Assembly (NCBI RefSeq): GCF_000002425.4
Contig: NC_037269.1
Coordinates: 8,887,444 to 8,951,443 of the forward strand
Direction of reading: 5' to 3'
Length of the DNA: 64,000 nt
Origin: Physcomitrium patens
Lineage: Eukaryota; Streptophyta; Bryopsida; Funariales; Funariaceae
Positions 10,064-20,987 of the stretch are shown here, in pieces. The position numbers and the translations under genes are program-made. Below the pieces are notes generated by a model that worked only from the letters and a program-made list of their open reading frames with translations, made no database searches and was not told the DNA's origin. Within the stretch, counting starts at the first letter, position 1. Every line of letters starts with the position of its first letter.

Positions 10064-10598
10064 TATCAAGGACATAAATTTCAAAGAAAGAAATCCTCAA
10101 TATATTCTTGTGTCACTTGAAAAGACTAGAAAATTACTCAAAGATGGTAATATATTGAATTAGAATGATTACTATAAATGATAAGGAGACTAAAAAATCT
10201 TGAAATAAATCTAAGGACTAAAAAAGTATTAAGAAGAGTAAAGAAGGATTCACTCTTACCTCTATATATATTTTTTAACTAGAAGCTATGTAACAATATG
10301 CTATTAGACATCCAAGACTTATTGACTTTGCTAGACACATATCTTAACTTGCAAGGCAAGTTATCTATATGTGAGCCATTTACTTAGCTTATTCTGCAAG
10401 CTACTAAAACGTGTGATATGTGGCTAATTTTTTGACCAAGTTTTTAGCCTTTCAATTAACTTTTAATACAAGTAAAGTCAAATTAGTATCTATAAAGCTT
10501 TTAGAAAGCTTTTCTAAAAGATATTATGAAATTAATCTATTTTTATCTAATCATAAAAGTAATTATTGAAAGATAATATTAAAGATTTATTGTTGACA
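10064..10598 (-). repeat. LTR of gypsy family G4 (minus orientation)
   Basis: Homologous over its length to the well-defined solo LTR at 48623-49177. Shared blocks are the CACTCTT-CCTC-TATATATA promoter region and the AAGCTATGT..GACTTTGC stretch. The left end reads TATCAAGG where the solo LTR has TGTCAAGG; the right end falls at TTGACA (10598). It would be the 3' LTR of the minus-strand element to its right. Confidence 0.7.
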
Positions 10599-11240
10599 AT
10601 ACTAAGAGTATATTCATTGAAGCAATTTATTGCTTAAGCCATTACATGCAATAATTGATTCTTTGAAAGATGCTAAAAAATCATACAAAGTATATATTCT
10701 ATACTACTCAAGTTGATTTCTTAAGGTATATCATTTCCAATGAAGGACTAATGATAGATTTGAAGAGGGTCTAAACTATCATGGATTAAAAGATTTCAAA
10801 AAAAATCAGAAATGTGCAATGCTTTTTAAAATTTATCAATTATTATATGATCTTTATTAAGATTTTTTTAAATTATGGTTTTTTTTACACATCTAATATG
10901 TAAATACAAACTTGAATGAAGCAAAGAAATTAAAGTATCTTTTGAAGCCAACTTGGCTTGACTTATATATCTTTAACCAAATCTTTGTTTTTAGAATCTT
11001 TCAAAGAGTCAATTATTGCATGTAATGGTTTAATCAATAAATTACTATAATGAATATATTCTTGATATTATCAACAATAAATCTTTAATATTATCTTCCA
11101 ATAATTATTTATATGATTAGTTAAAAGTAGATTAATTTCATAATATCTTCTAAAAAAACTTCCTAAAAGCTTCATAGATGCTACTTTGACTTTACATATG
11201 CTAGTAGTTAATTAATATGCTAAAAATTTAGTCAAAAAAT
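10440..11240. repeat. Large inverted repeat (arms about 10440-10690 and 10988-11240)
   Basis: The arms are reverse complements with mismatches; for example ATAATATTAAAGATTTATTG at 10572 and its complement near 11086. A third partial copy, in the right-arm orientation, lies at about 12760-12900. The spacer contains a plus-strand gypsy RT fragment. This explains the scrambled order in this element: part of it has been duplicated in reverse. Confidence 0.65.
10690..10960 (+). pseudogene. Gypsy reverse transcriptase/RNase H linker fragment (plus strand)
   Basis: Plus-strand reading gives VDFLRYIISNEGLMIDLKRV and then VQCFLKFINYYMIFIKIF, the standard segment after the YLDD box of Ty3/gypsy RT (FLG..IS..G...D..KV, then FLGF.N.YR.FI). 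Several stops. It is opposite in orientation to the RT remnant at 11250-11990 and lies in the spacer of the inverted repeat. Confidence 0.65.
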
Positions 11241-11249
11241 TAGCATATA

Positions 11250-11990
11250 ATATTATATCTCTAAATTTTTGTAATACATAACAAACATGAAGTTCATATT
11301 TTTCTATATTTTTAGAGTAGATTAGAATGTTGTTTAAGTAAACAAACAATAAAATCATTAAGAAACTTATATAAAATATCATTTATGAGATGTTAAAAAG
11401 AAGCTGCTATATTCATGAGTCTAAAAAGAATGATATTATATTTAAAATATTTATATCTAGTTCAAAAATTAATCTTTCATGTATCTCTTTTTTTAATATA
11501 GATCAGGTTATATGTTCCTTGTAGATCTAATATTGCGTAGTTCTTTTATTGATTGAATTGATAAAAGAATCTTAAAATTAGATATGAGAGATATCTATTC
11601 TTGATGGTGATCTTGTTAAATCCTTTATAGTCTATATACATTTGTAGAGATCTATCTTATTTCTTCAAATATAAGATAAGAAATCTTATTGGAGATTTCG
11701 AATGGCATATAAAGTTTTTAGCTATGTTCTTATCAATATATTCTTTTAGTGTAGTCAACTCATTTTGCAATAAGTTGTGGATCAATCTCAATGGTAGTTG
11801 AGTTTTTTCTTACAAAATAATTAAAAAATCATAGAGTTGATACTTTAGATGAATATTTAAATTCTTCTTTTCAAAAACATCTTGGAAGTCTAAATTTTAG
11901 CTAAGAATACCACTTGACATCTTTTCACCATCAAAAATAAGCGTAGCATATATAGCAAAAGTTAACCTTTTTTTTACTACATTCATAAAA
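11250..11990 (-). pseudogene. G4 reverse transcriptase fragment
   Basis: On the minus strand, the block ITIKNRYLSYL followed by a LDLQGTYNLIYIK stretch (about 11620-11490) corresponds to the first half of gypsy RT, including the Asp of the DL.G.YN box. Further on (about 11330) VYLNNILIYSKNIEKYELHV corresponds to the YLDDILIFSK box, with both catalytic Asp changed to Asn. It is broken by stops and frameshifts, and no integrase is seen downstream. Confidence 0.7.
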
Positions 11991-12285
11991 TCTTTTATGA
12001 CTACTAATAAAGATTTTGATATACTTTACTTATATATTTCTACTTAACTAATGAATTTTAGATCAAACTTCAAAAAAAGTTAAAATTACAAAAAATCCAA
12101 TCTTCTAAGGATTATATTTTTTTAACTATAATAATCTTAAAATGATTTGATTGAAGAGAGATCTTATCACATTGAATAATACTATGCTATTATGAACTTT
12201 AATTGCTACATCTAAAAAGAAAATCTTATGAGTAACATCTTCAAAAGATAATAAATGACCATCTACGACTTGTATGTATATGGAT

Positions 12286-12510
12286 TTAATTTTCTTGACT
12301 AATGATATTTCTTATTTTTTTGACAAAGTCTTTTTCTATAAAATAAGTTGAGGTTTTCAAATCTAATAAGGTTAAGACTTTGTGAATTTTTGGTCTTAAA
12401 TAAACTCCTATTGTAAAATAAAGTGAAGGATTTAAAGAGAGAATATGATCTTTATTAGATGTTACACAAGATTTTAATTGCAAAATTTCTATTATAATTG
12501 AAAAAATCAT
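12286..12510 (-). pseudogene. G4 aspartic protease fragment
   Basis: The minus strand reads LTLLDLKTSTYFIEKDFVKK, aligning to the LIDSGAS..FI...F active-site region of retropepsins, with the catalytic triplet ruined. It lies just upstream (in element orientation) of the RT remnant, which supports the call. Confidence 0.6.
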
Positions 12511-12529
12511 TTTTCAACATATTGTCGTC

Positions 12530-13620
12530 TTTAGCAACCATGCTCCTTATTTTGTGATTACGTTGCTTTTTTGAATAATATTGAGCAATGTCTTTGGATT
12601 TTTGATAATATAGGCATAATCTTTTTTAACAACAACAAGTCTTTTTTTGCTTAATAAGAAGTTTAAAATATATTGTATCAATTTACATAGGCTCTAATCC
12701 TGATAAGTAAGCTTTCAAAAACTTAGAAGGTGTTGTTATGGCTTGATTTACATGTCTTCAACCAAGTCCTTGTTTTTAGCATCTTTTATAGAGTCAATTA
12801 TTGTATGCAATGGCTTGAGCAATAAATTGCTACAATAAATATAGTTTCGATATCATCAACAGTAAATCTTTAATATTATCTTTTAATCTATATCAAAATT
12901 GATTGATAAAGGCTTTATAATTTCAAGCCATGTCACATGTAAGATTTTAGAATTTAGCAGCATATATGGCAGCTGAATATGATCTTTATTGTAGTGATGT
13001 GAACTTGGTCTTTGCTTTTCTTTTTTTATCATTTTTTCCAAATGTAGCCATAAATACTTCTAGGAATGAATTCAAGTCATAGCATAATTGCAAATCTTTT
13101 TCCATCAAAGCTACAAATATTAAAAAAAAATACTTTCCAATAGAAATATGGCTATAAATCCAACTTGAATAAATCCATTGGGATATTAAAAAAGATGCAA
13201 CATCAAATAGAATTTAATTTGTTGCAAAAATCTTAAAAATTTTGATCTTATTCTATTAAAATTCTCAAGCATATTAATCCTTACTTCTATTGTATTTGTA
13301 GAAGTAAGACTTCCTAAATTTGATTTTGAAACTGATCTACTTGTTTCTTTCAACTATAAAATTTTTGAGCATAGATTCTAGACTTCTTCCATATATATAG
13401 AAATAAAATCTTTGTGAATTATATTAGAAATACATAAGATTTCTACTCTAAGAGTATTAACAAAGTCGTGAAGATTTTTAATAGTTTCAAATCTATTCTC
13501 ATTTGCACTAAGAAAAGCATCTATAAACTTTTTTTCATAGATAATTCAAACAACTTCAAAAAAATTAAATTAGAGGAGAGTAATGTATAACCTCTAATAT
13601 CAAATGAAAATTTCTACAAA
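12530..13620 (-). pseudogene. Presumed G4 gag region
   Basis: This is the interval between protease and the 5' LTR in minus orientation, where gag should lie. Minus-strand fragments such as SKFLKAYLSGLEP are compatible with Gag, but stops are dense. The call rests mainly on position. Confidence 0.35.
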
Positions 13621-13784
13621 AAAAGATAATCCACTTTGTTTAAGAAAAAAATCAATATTTAAAAATTAAATTATTTGTTTAAAAATTGATAGGTTACAAG
13701 CTTTAAAATACAATAATAGAAGTGGAATAATCTATTCACTTCTAAAATAAAATAAAATAAAATAAATTATTACTTCTATCAAAC

Positions 13785-14188
13785 TATCAAAGACATGAAT
13801 CTTGAAAAAAAAAATCCTCATTACACTCTTGTGTCACTTGAACAAACTATAAAATCACTAAAAGATGATAATATATTAAATTAGAATAGCTATTGCCAAA
13901 GATTAGAAAGTCTTGAAATAAGATTAAGGACTAAAAAGGCATTAATAAGAATGAAGTAGGCTTCACTCTTGCCTCCATATATATTCTATAATTAAAAGCT
14001 ATGTGGTAATATGCTGTAGGACTTCTAACACATATTGACTTTGCAAGATACATATCTTAATTTGTAACGTAAGTTTTTTATATGTAGGCTATATAGTTAT
14101 CTTTTTCTATAAGCTACTAACACATGTGACATGTAGCTAATTTATTGACTAATTTTCAAACCTACCAATCAACTACAAACATGTTTAT
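13785..14188 (-). repeat. G4 LTR, minus orientation, truncated at a head-to-head junction
   Basis: Matches 10064-10450 and the solo LTR at 48623-49177. Its left end reads TATCAAAGACAT (from TGTCAAAG). It lacks the outer U3 part because it meets an inverted LTR near 14188. Confidence 0.7.
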
Positions 14189-14602
14189 AGGCTCTATTTT
14201 TTATTTTATACCTACCTATAGGTAATTGATAGGTTAAAAATTTATCCAACATATTAGCCATATGTTACATATTTTAGTGACTTGTGGTACAAGTTGGTCT
14301 TATAATATAAGTGAAAGGAGCTTATCTTGTAAGTTATACATGTGTCTTGGAAATTAAACATGTCTCCAAGGTCCTACGAAATGTTGTTACATAGCTCTTA
14401 GTTAGATAGTATATATAAAAACAAGACAGAGGCCTTTTTCACTTTTTTTATTAGTTTTATTTCAAAATTCTCTTATCTTATTATATTTAATAATAGTTAT
14501 TTTAGTCTTAAACTTATTCTATCTTTGAGTGATTATCTATTCTATTTTAGTGATACAAGAGTATATTGAGCCTTTGATTCTTTATAATATATGTCTTTGA
14601 CA
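14188..14602 (+). repeat. G4 LTR, plus orientation, head to head with the preceding LTR
   Basis: Reverse complement of 13785-14188: TAATTGATAGGTT mirrors CCTACCAATCAACTA, and GTTACATAGCTC mirrors AGCTATGTGG. In this orientation a good TATA box, GTATATATAAAAAC, lies at about 14410, with a transcript start expected about 30 bp on. It ends in TTTGACA at 14602, like the solo LTR. A further partial plus copy lies at about 14775-14880. Confidence 0.7.
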
Positions 14603-14609
14603 TTCAATT

Positions 14610-15539
14610 ATAAAAATATTATTAAAGTATTATATTATGCTTATATGTTGAAGACAAGCAACAAAAGAAGTATATATTATTGATATAGAAGAATGTGAAA
14701 TTAATTTGAAAATTTTATTTTTTGATGTTAAATCTATAAAAATGATAATTATAAGCAAAATTAATGTAATAGAACTTTACACGTGTTTGTAGTTGATCGG
14801 TAGGTTAAAAAAATTAATTAATAAGTTAACCACGTGTTACATGTATTGATAGCTTGTAGAAAAAATTAATTATGAAGCACATTTATTTAAGTTTTTATCT
14901 TTTCATTTAATAGTTATTTGATTAATCTTTAATATGATATTGTATATAGAAGTTGATATATACCTTCAACTTATGTCTGATTATAAGAGATATTATTCTT
15001 AAATTTGATGTATTTATGAATTACTTAATTATTTGAAAAGTTTTAAATGATTTTTTAAGATTATTATATATATATATATATACCATCATTACAAATAGGA
15101 TATAATATAAATCTATATTTTTTAAAAACTTTGAAGTAAAAGTCGTCATGTTTAATTGATATTTTGAAAACAAAACTTATGTATTTTTTGTAGTAACTAA
15201 AAATAATCTTAAATCAATATATATATATATATATATATATATTTATTTATAATAATATAATTATTCTATATATCAATTAAAAATTAAAAACTTATAATAA
15301 ATATAAAGAATTATTAAAATTACACCTTATATGGATAATGTAATATCTTACATATATATAGTATAGAGATAAAAATGGATGAATTTTTATTTACACAAGT
15401 CAAATATTATTTGGACAAAGAAAAAAAAAAGATGGACATCAATCTATGTGATGTTATGTTGTGATAATTATATGGTAAAAATTTGACTAAAAATAATTTT
15501 TTTAATTAATATTCTATTATATTAGTTCAATAAGAATTC
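14610..15539. other. AT-rich sequence with TA microsatellites
   Basis: No coding frame or motif recognised beyond the partial G4 LTR at 14775-14880. TA runs lie at about 15067-15083 and 15216-15242. Confidence 0.6.
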
Positions 15540-16240
15540 AACATATTTTAATAAGGCTTTTATGAAAGCCTCTTAGCCTATTTTCTTGTCTTAACAGTGA
15601 GTAGATAAAAGTTAATTAGTATTTTTACCTTCTAGGATATAAAAGCTCTTTTACTGCCTTAGAAAGACCATAAATTGATAAAATCAGGTTAGAAGAGGTA
15701 AACAATTAATATAGTTGATAGTAGGGCTAAATTGAGGATAGGATTGGGCTAAAAAATCCTTAGGATAGGTTAGATTGATACCCGGGGTCGACCGTTTGTG
15801 AGATAGGGGTCAAAATCAGACCTTTAGCCACTAAAATGACCGCCTAGAGCAAAATAGGGATTCATTCAAAGATTGAAGATTAGAGTTTGAAATCTAGATT
15901 AGAGCTTGTTTCAAAGGTGTAAGGATGGTTTTGAGATTATTTAGGATGACTTAGCAATTTTTGTTGAAAGTCAAGGTTTGTATTGAAAACTTGGAATTTA
16001 TACAATGAATTTAGAGCTAGCACTCTTAGCTAGTTTATAAAATTGGTGTCACATCTATAGTTTAAATTTTGACAGTACTTGGTTAATTAGGTGTTCTAAG
16101 TGTATGTGAAATTTTGTGATATTCCAATGATGCAATATAGAGATATCTAGGTTTTGGAACAAAAACATATCGGAAGTAGGCAGTTTGGAGTTGGGTAGGA
16201 TTTTTGTGATATCTGAAGATCTATATATATATATTAAAAT
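15540..16240 (-). repeat. Unclassified repeat (copy 2, inverted relative to 5255-6390)
   Basis: Starts AAGGCTTTTATGAAAGCCTC and continues through GGGTCGACCGTTTGTGAGATAG, matching the reverse complement of about 6350 down to 5690. The outer 430 bp of copy 1 are missing. A somewhat GC-richer core stands out from the surroundings. Confidence 0.65.
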
Positions 16241-16259
16241 TATTCTATAAAATTTCAAA

Positions 16260-16567
16260 TCAAATAAATATAGTTTTTTTTAAAAAATCCAAATATAATA
16301 CATAATCTTTAAACTTTGTGTATTTCAATACATATACTAGCTAAAGCTTAAAAGCTTTTATATTTTATAATTTATACATGAATATCTTAAAATTTTAAAT
16401 CTCTTTTTTAATAAATTTTTAAATATTTATTGATTTTTTATCATAATAAATAATATATTAGTACAAAATTGGTAAAATGAAGATTTTTATTATAATATAC
16501 ACTTCAAAATTAAAATATCTAGGCTTAAAATAAAACTATCATAATTTTATAATAAAAATCAAAAAAT

Positions 16568-16601
<34 letters not shown>

Positions 16602-17626
16602 TACATTTTGTATCTAGTTTCACACCATACAACACTAAACATCAGCTAAAATTCCTTATATTACTAACATTAGGCATAAATTACTTATATGAATTCATTA
16701 ATTTTACAAGTATCAAAACATAGTTCAACAAAAATTATTAGTCAATATATATAGGAGATTTAATGTCTTGCTAAGCAATCTTTTCTCAAAATATATTGCT
16801 TATTATTATAATATAAGCAAAATTCATAATCATACTCAAAAAAATATTAAGCTAAAATATCCCTCTTCTTTAGGTTGTGAAGTCCTAAGGCCTAATTGTG
16901 TTGTATTAGCATAGTAAAGGTAGAGATATAAATTCTATGTAGGCAATAAAGAACAAAAAAGACATCATTTGTATTTGCCAAAGTTATATATTGTGGTATA
17001 TTTGGCAATATTGTCTTTCAACCAAATAAAACACAATAAGCAAAAAACATTACTAATACAATAATCAAAGATAAGCAAACATACAAAAACAAAATATCTA
17101 ATTTTAGAGACTTAAATCCAATATCACACAACTTAGACTAAGCCTTTATAATACAAGCGAGATGTGAACTAATGTAACATACACACAAGCAATGCTATCA
17201 CCACAACAACACCAACAAAATCTTTAGATTAAAATTTCCTTAATTTCTTGAAGTCCAATGCTCTTGATTCAAAAACATTATTTGTTGGTTGGTTGGTTTG
17301 TTTTTTTGCTGGTCCATTGGTATTTTTACATTATTAGAGAACTTCAAACAAACCTTGTCCATCCATTCATTCAAGTAATATCTTATCTAGGCACCAATGA
17401 AGTATAAAAGAATAATAATAGTTTAGTTAATGTGAAATTTTAGAATAAACTTGCAACAGGCCATGTAGTTTTAAAATAAATAATAAAGAAATGTATCATA
17501 TTTGACCAATTTTTTTTAATAAAAATAATTCAGGTTATTTCATGATTTTAGTTAAAGTAACTTTGAAGGATTGTTGAAAATGTTTAAATGCAATTTGAAT
17601 GGATTCTTATAAATACTCAAATTGTA

Positions 17627-17661
<35 letters not shown>

Positions 17662-17758
17662 CTATACATTTTAAAACAAAAATTTGTCATAAACTATTAG
17701 TAACTACATGAATCATTTCTCTTCCATCATTCAACTAAAAATTCTATTGGTGTTTTGT
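16260..17758. other. AT-rich sequence without recognisable gene
   Basis: No coding similarity recognised on either strand. It contains TA repeats (16570-16598) and an ATT trinucleotide run (17629-17660). It does not contain the downstream part of the retroelements that break off at the N gap, which suggests missing sequence or a scaffold join in the gap. Confidence 0.6.
17629..17660. repeat. ATT trinucleotide microsatellite
   Basis: About ten ATT units, 100 bp left of the assembly gap. Confidence 0.9.
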
Positions 17759-17858
17759 NNNNNNNNNNNNNNNNNNNNNNNNNNNNNNNNNNNNNNNNNN
17801 NNNNNNNNNNNNNNNNNNNNNNNNNNNNNNNNNNNNNNNNNNNNNNNNNNNNNNNNNN
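17759..17858. other. Assembly gap of 100 N
   Basis: Exactly 100 N, the conventional placeholder for a gap of unknown size. The gag frame to its right runs open into it. Confidence 0.99.
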
Positions 17859-17859
17859 A

Positions 17860-19248
17860 TCAAATTCTTCGTCTTTTCTCTTCCATCAAAGCTTCATGTT
17901 GGCTCTTAGCAATATATGCATGAACTGAAAGAGACTCAATGGGATCCTCCCAACCTGTTCTTCCTCGTATTGTAGCTGCAGTTCTCAATAACGCTTCTCG
18001 AGGTAATTTCCCTTCTTGCATTGTAGAAACGGCAGAAGCCCAAAACTCACTAGTTTCCGTACTTCCACCAATTTCATCATCTACTCTAGCACCATAACTT
18101 GCACTTTCTCGTGCTACTGTTTCATGCCCTTTTAAGTAATCTTGAACTAATGCTCTCATTCCTCCCTTGCCAAAATTGGTTTGAAGAAGATCCTCCCTAT
18201 CTTTCAATGCTATCTTCCCATCTTTCCAGCAAATAATTCCCTGCCGTATCATATTATTAAATTCATTGCAATCTTTTCTAGTGTGTGAAGCATCATCACA
18301 CCAAATGCATCTTTGTACATATCCTTGTTTTGAAACATTCTTCGAATTGTTTATAGAAGTATTCTCTTCAAGTCTTGCCAATTTGATTTGAAGATCTCGC
18401 ATTCCTCGTATAATTTCTTCCATACCCATATCTGTTTTCTTTGACAAGGATGTCGAAGGTTGAACTGTAGGCATTGTCGGTGGTGTAGTACGTACTGGAG
18501 CTTTGGATGCTTGTACTTGTTTCGGAATATTACTCCTATCCTTCCTCCTTTCTTTTTTTGTAAGCAACCCCACCGCATCTTCAACGTTCTTCCACTTCGT
18601 TGTCAATCCTTCATCTTCTTCTTTGTCTTCAAGAAGGGGTTCTAATTTCTCTTGCAATTTTCCATCAGCAGCTTGAAGAAATAGATCAACTTTGTTCGAC
18701 TCCAATGTCAATTTTTCTACCTTCGAAAATTGAGAGTACTGCCTCTCAAATTCCCTTAGTAGCTCTGTTGCTTGCAAATTCTTATTGGGCCGTTCAATCC
18801 ATCCCAGAAACAGCTTCTTAGTAACGCGATCAGCATCTTCCAAGAAATATTCGTCTTTCAATGCATGTAAAAAATCCTCCCATGAATTCCCACAACGATC
18901 CGTAATCGATGTAATGTGGTCCTTTATCTCCGGTATCGTGGCAAGTCCAAATAGTGCAACCATTTTCTTCTCAGAAACCCGATTTAATTCCATTTCACGA
19001 ACATAACATCTTAAATACCTTGAAATATTCCTCCCATCAAATTGATCAATTTTATTGACCACTGCTTGCAATGCTTTGGTTGCCAAAGCTTCCTTTCGAT
19101 CATTGCTTTGCTGTTTCTGCATTGACAATGAGAAGGCTTGAAACAAACTAGCAATAGACGGATCCATGTGCATACCTTGTCCTTTAGAAGACTCCCCACC
19201 AGAAATTTCTCCCAAAAATCCTTCAAAATTTTTATTTTCGTTTTCCAT
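17860..19248 (-). CDS. Family G1 Ty3/gypsy Gag, intact up to the assembly gap
   Basis: An uninterrupted minus-strand frame of about 460 residues starting at MENENKNFEGF; an upstream in-frame Met at 19269 is less likely, because a close relative at 20916 starts at the same MEN motif. The N-terminal third contains the capsid-like region (VVNKIDQFDGRNISRYL, WEDFLHALKDEYF, LLREFERQY). The middle is charged and helical, then comes a proline-rich linker. At about residues 317-330 is one perfect zinc knuckle, CIWCDDASHTRKDC (C-x2-C-x4-H-x4-C), for RNA binding. The frame is still open at the gap, so the C-terminus and pol are missing. It is the best-preserved transposon gene in the window. Decayed relatives lie at 20568-20916, 38640-39400 and 42200-43380. 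Confidence 0.88.
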   Translation of the reverse strand: MENENKNFEGFLGEISGGESSKGQGMHMDPSIASLFQAFSLSMQKQQSNDRKEALATKALQAVVNKIDQFDGRNISRYLRCYVREMELNRVSEKKMVALFGLATIPEIKDHITSITDRCGNSWEDFLHALKDEYFLEDADRVTKKLFLGWIERPNKNLQATELLREFERQYSQFSKVEKLTLESNKVDLFLQAADGKLQEKLEPLLEDKEEDEGLTTKWKNVEDAVGLLTKKERRKDRSNIPKQVQASKAPVRTTPPTMPTVQPSTSLSKKTDMGMEEIIRGMRDLQIKLARLEENTSINNSKNVSKQGYVQRCIWCDDASHTRKDCNEFNNMIRQGIICWKDGKIALKDREDLLQTNFGKGGMRALVQDYLKGHETVARESASYGARVDDEIGGSTETSEFWASAVSTMQEGKLPREALLRTAATIRGRTGWEDPIESLSVHAYIAKSQHEALMEEKRRRI

Positions 19249-19300
19249 AAAAAATAAAGATAAAATCAACCGAAATCCAATACCTTCTACCTCAAGCTTT

Positions 19301-19316
19301 CACGTCGGGTTCACCA
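19301..19316 (-). other. Primer-binding-site candidate of G1 copy A
   Basis: Minus strand TGGTGAACCCGACGTG, starting four bases inside the LTR end. The leading TGG pairs with a tRNA CCA tail. I could not assign the tRNA. The same site is kept at the inner edge of LTR B (about 20969-20983) and, degraded, next to 39411 and 43568. Confidence 0.6.
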
Positions 19317-19320
19317 CTTA

Positions 19321-20567
19321 TGTCGTATTACGTGCTTTCCTGCTCGAGAACGCGCCGGGCGTCTGGCTGTAGAAGGTAGTATGGAGATTCGCCGATAGTC
19401 AAGCAGTCTATCAGTTTTTGACTGCTAGAATATAAACGACTGCAACAATGTACCGTAAATCTATACGGATGCTCTTCGACTGCTTGTCGAAGTCCTTTTT
19501 GCCCCAGTCGGTAGGTCTCTAGACGTTACAGAGAACCCCGTACAACCCAAACTGTTAACCTTCAATACTGCTTTGTACTTACGATCTTGTATCCACTGAC
19601 TGTCTTGTTAGATTAACCCAATAAATTTCATTCACTCCGCATACTCAATCCTATAGACACCCTTTTAATCCTTCAATCACAGACGTAACTCGATTTCACA
19701 AAATAGTCAAGAGTATTCAAACCCACGTCATTTAAAAATCCCGATTCATCATTACAACACTGATTTCAGCAGCGATTGCCTCAGTCTTCCCCAAAACTCT
19801 ACGAAGAAGAAAAATCCAAATCCTATGTCTTTCCTTCCCCGACCCAAAGCATGAAGCTCCTCTCTCTAATTCCCTTGATCTTCAAAAACCTCCCATCCCC
19901 AAAATAAAAACCCACACCACTCCAAAACTATATCCCCCCTAACCTTATCCTCTGAATTTCTTCAATCTTCCGTCTTAGATCCGGAATTGGCTCCCACCTC
20001 AAGCTTGGATCCAAAATTACCTTTAAGAAATCCATTTACCGAAAACAACGTTCCCTGAGACGGCATAGAGAACAAGACAGCCTGAAACAGAATCGAACCC
20101 CGTAATCGGGACCACATTGAGTCGCCCGACCAATTCAGGTCCTATATTGGGAAAGATGCCCGTAGTAACCTGGATGTTCCCGTAATTGGGTCAAATTGGT
20201 CCTCGCGTCAGATTGGCTAAGACCCGTAGTAAGACCTGGATTTCCCGTAACTAGACTGCATTGGGTTGCCCCACCAATACAGGTCTCATATTGGGTAAGA
20301 GGACCCGGATTGGATTCTCGAAATTGGATCCAATTGGCTCCTCAAACCCGTCGTGTGAATTGGTCCTTCTCTTCCTGCTGACTCCCGTTATTGGAATCGA
20401 ACGGGGCATTCCAGTATGCCCCGGCTGACTGTAACGGAGTCACTAAACCTGACCACTCAGTATTTGTACTGGAGTTGGTCGATGCTCCCAATATTCGAGA
20501 TAACTGAATATTAATAAAATTCCCCTTTCTTTTTATTTTCACTGTATACTCGTGTTACAACACGACA
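19321..20567 (-). repeat. LTR A of family G1 (5' LTR, 1247 bp)
   Basis: On the minus strand it starts TGTCGTGTTGTAACACG at 20567 and ends TACGACA at 19321, giving perfect TGTCGT/ACGACA ends. It is about 150 bp longer than LTR B because a roughly 115-120 bp U3 unit is duplicated (about 20101-20215 and 20216-20335). The U3 is full of CCAAT pentamers. It sits directly upstream of the intact gag and inside the gag of the older copy carrying LTR B. Confidence 0.88.
20135..20395 (-). promoter_or_regulatory. CCAAT-box array in the U3 of LTR A
   Basis: Eleven CCAAT pentamers on the LTR's coding strand within about 260 bp (ATTGG on the plus strand, many as AATTGG). By chance one expects well under one. 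They lie upstream in the LTR, where an enhancer should be, and part of the array was amplified by the tandem duplication. CCAAT boxes bind NF-Y; binding here is inference. Confidence 0.6.
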
Positions 20568-20916
20568 CCGTAATCGATGTAATATGGTTTCTTATCTCCG
20601 GTATCATGGCAAGTCCAAATAATTCAACCATTTTCTTCTCAGAAATCCGATTTAATTCTATTTCATGAACATAACATCTTAAATACCTTGAAATATTCCT
20701 TCCATCAAATTGATCAATTTTATTGACTACTGCTTGCAATGTTTTGGTTGCCAAAGCTTCCTTTCGATCATTGCTTTGTTGTTGCTACATTGATAATGAG
20801 AAGGCTTGAAACATACTAGCAATAGATGGATCCATGTGCATACCTTGTCCTTTAGAAGAACCTCCACTAGAAACTCCTCCCAAAGATCCTTCAAAATTTT
20901 TATTTTTGTTCTCCAT
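20568..20916 (-). pseudogene. G1 gag fragment (copy B), cut by insertion of copy A
   Basis: Starts at MENKNKNFEG and follows the intact Gag closely up to PEIRNHITSIT, where it stops at the end of LTR A. One in-frame TAG lies where the intact copy has a Gln codon (after FSLSM). The abrupt end at 20567/20568 is the insertion point of the younger element. Confidence 0.85.
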
Positions 20917-20987
20917 AAAAATAAAAATAAAATCACATGAAATCCAATATCTTCCACCTCAAGCTTTCACGTTGGGTTCACCACTTA

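Noticed and set aside
18351-19226. Other frames overlapping the intact G1 Gag on both strands
   Set aside because: Shadows of the gag coding sequence with no domain of their own.
19750-20542. Frames within the G1 LTRs (for example minus 20342-20542 and 21551-21832)
   Set aside because: They lie in LTR sequence with no conserved frame between LTR A and B; the similarity to G2 linker sequence is reported as a finding instead.
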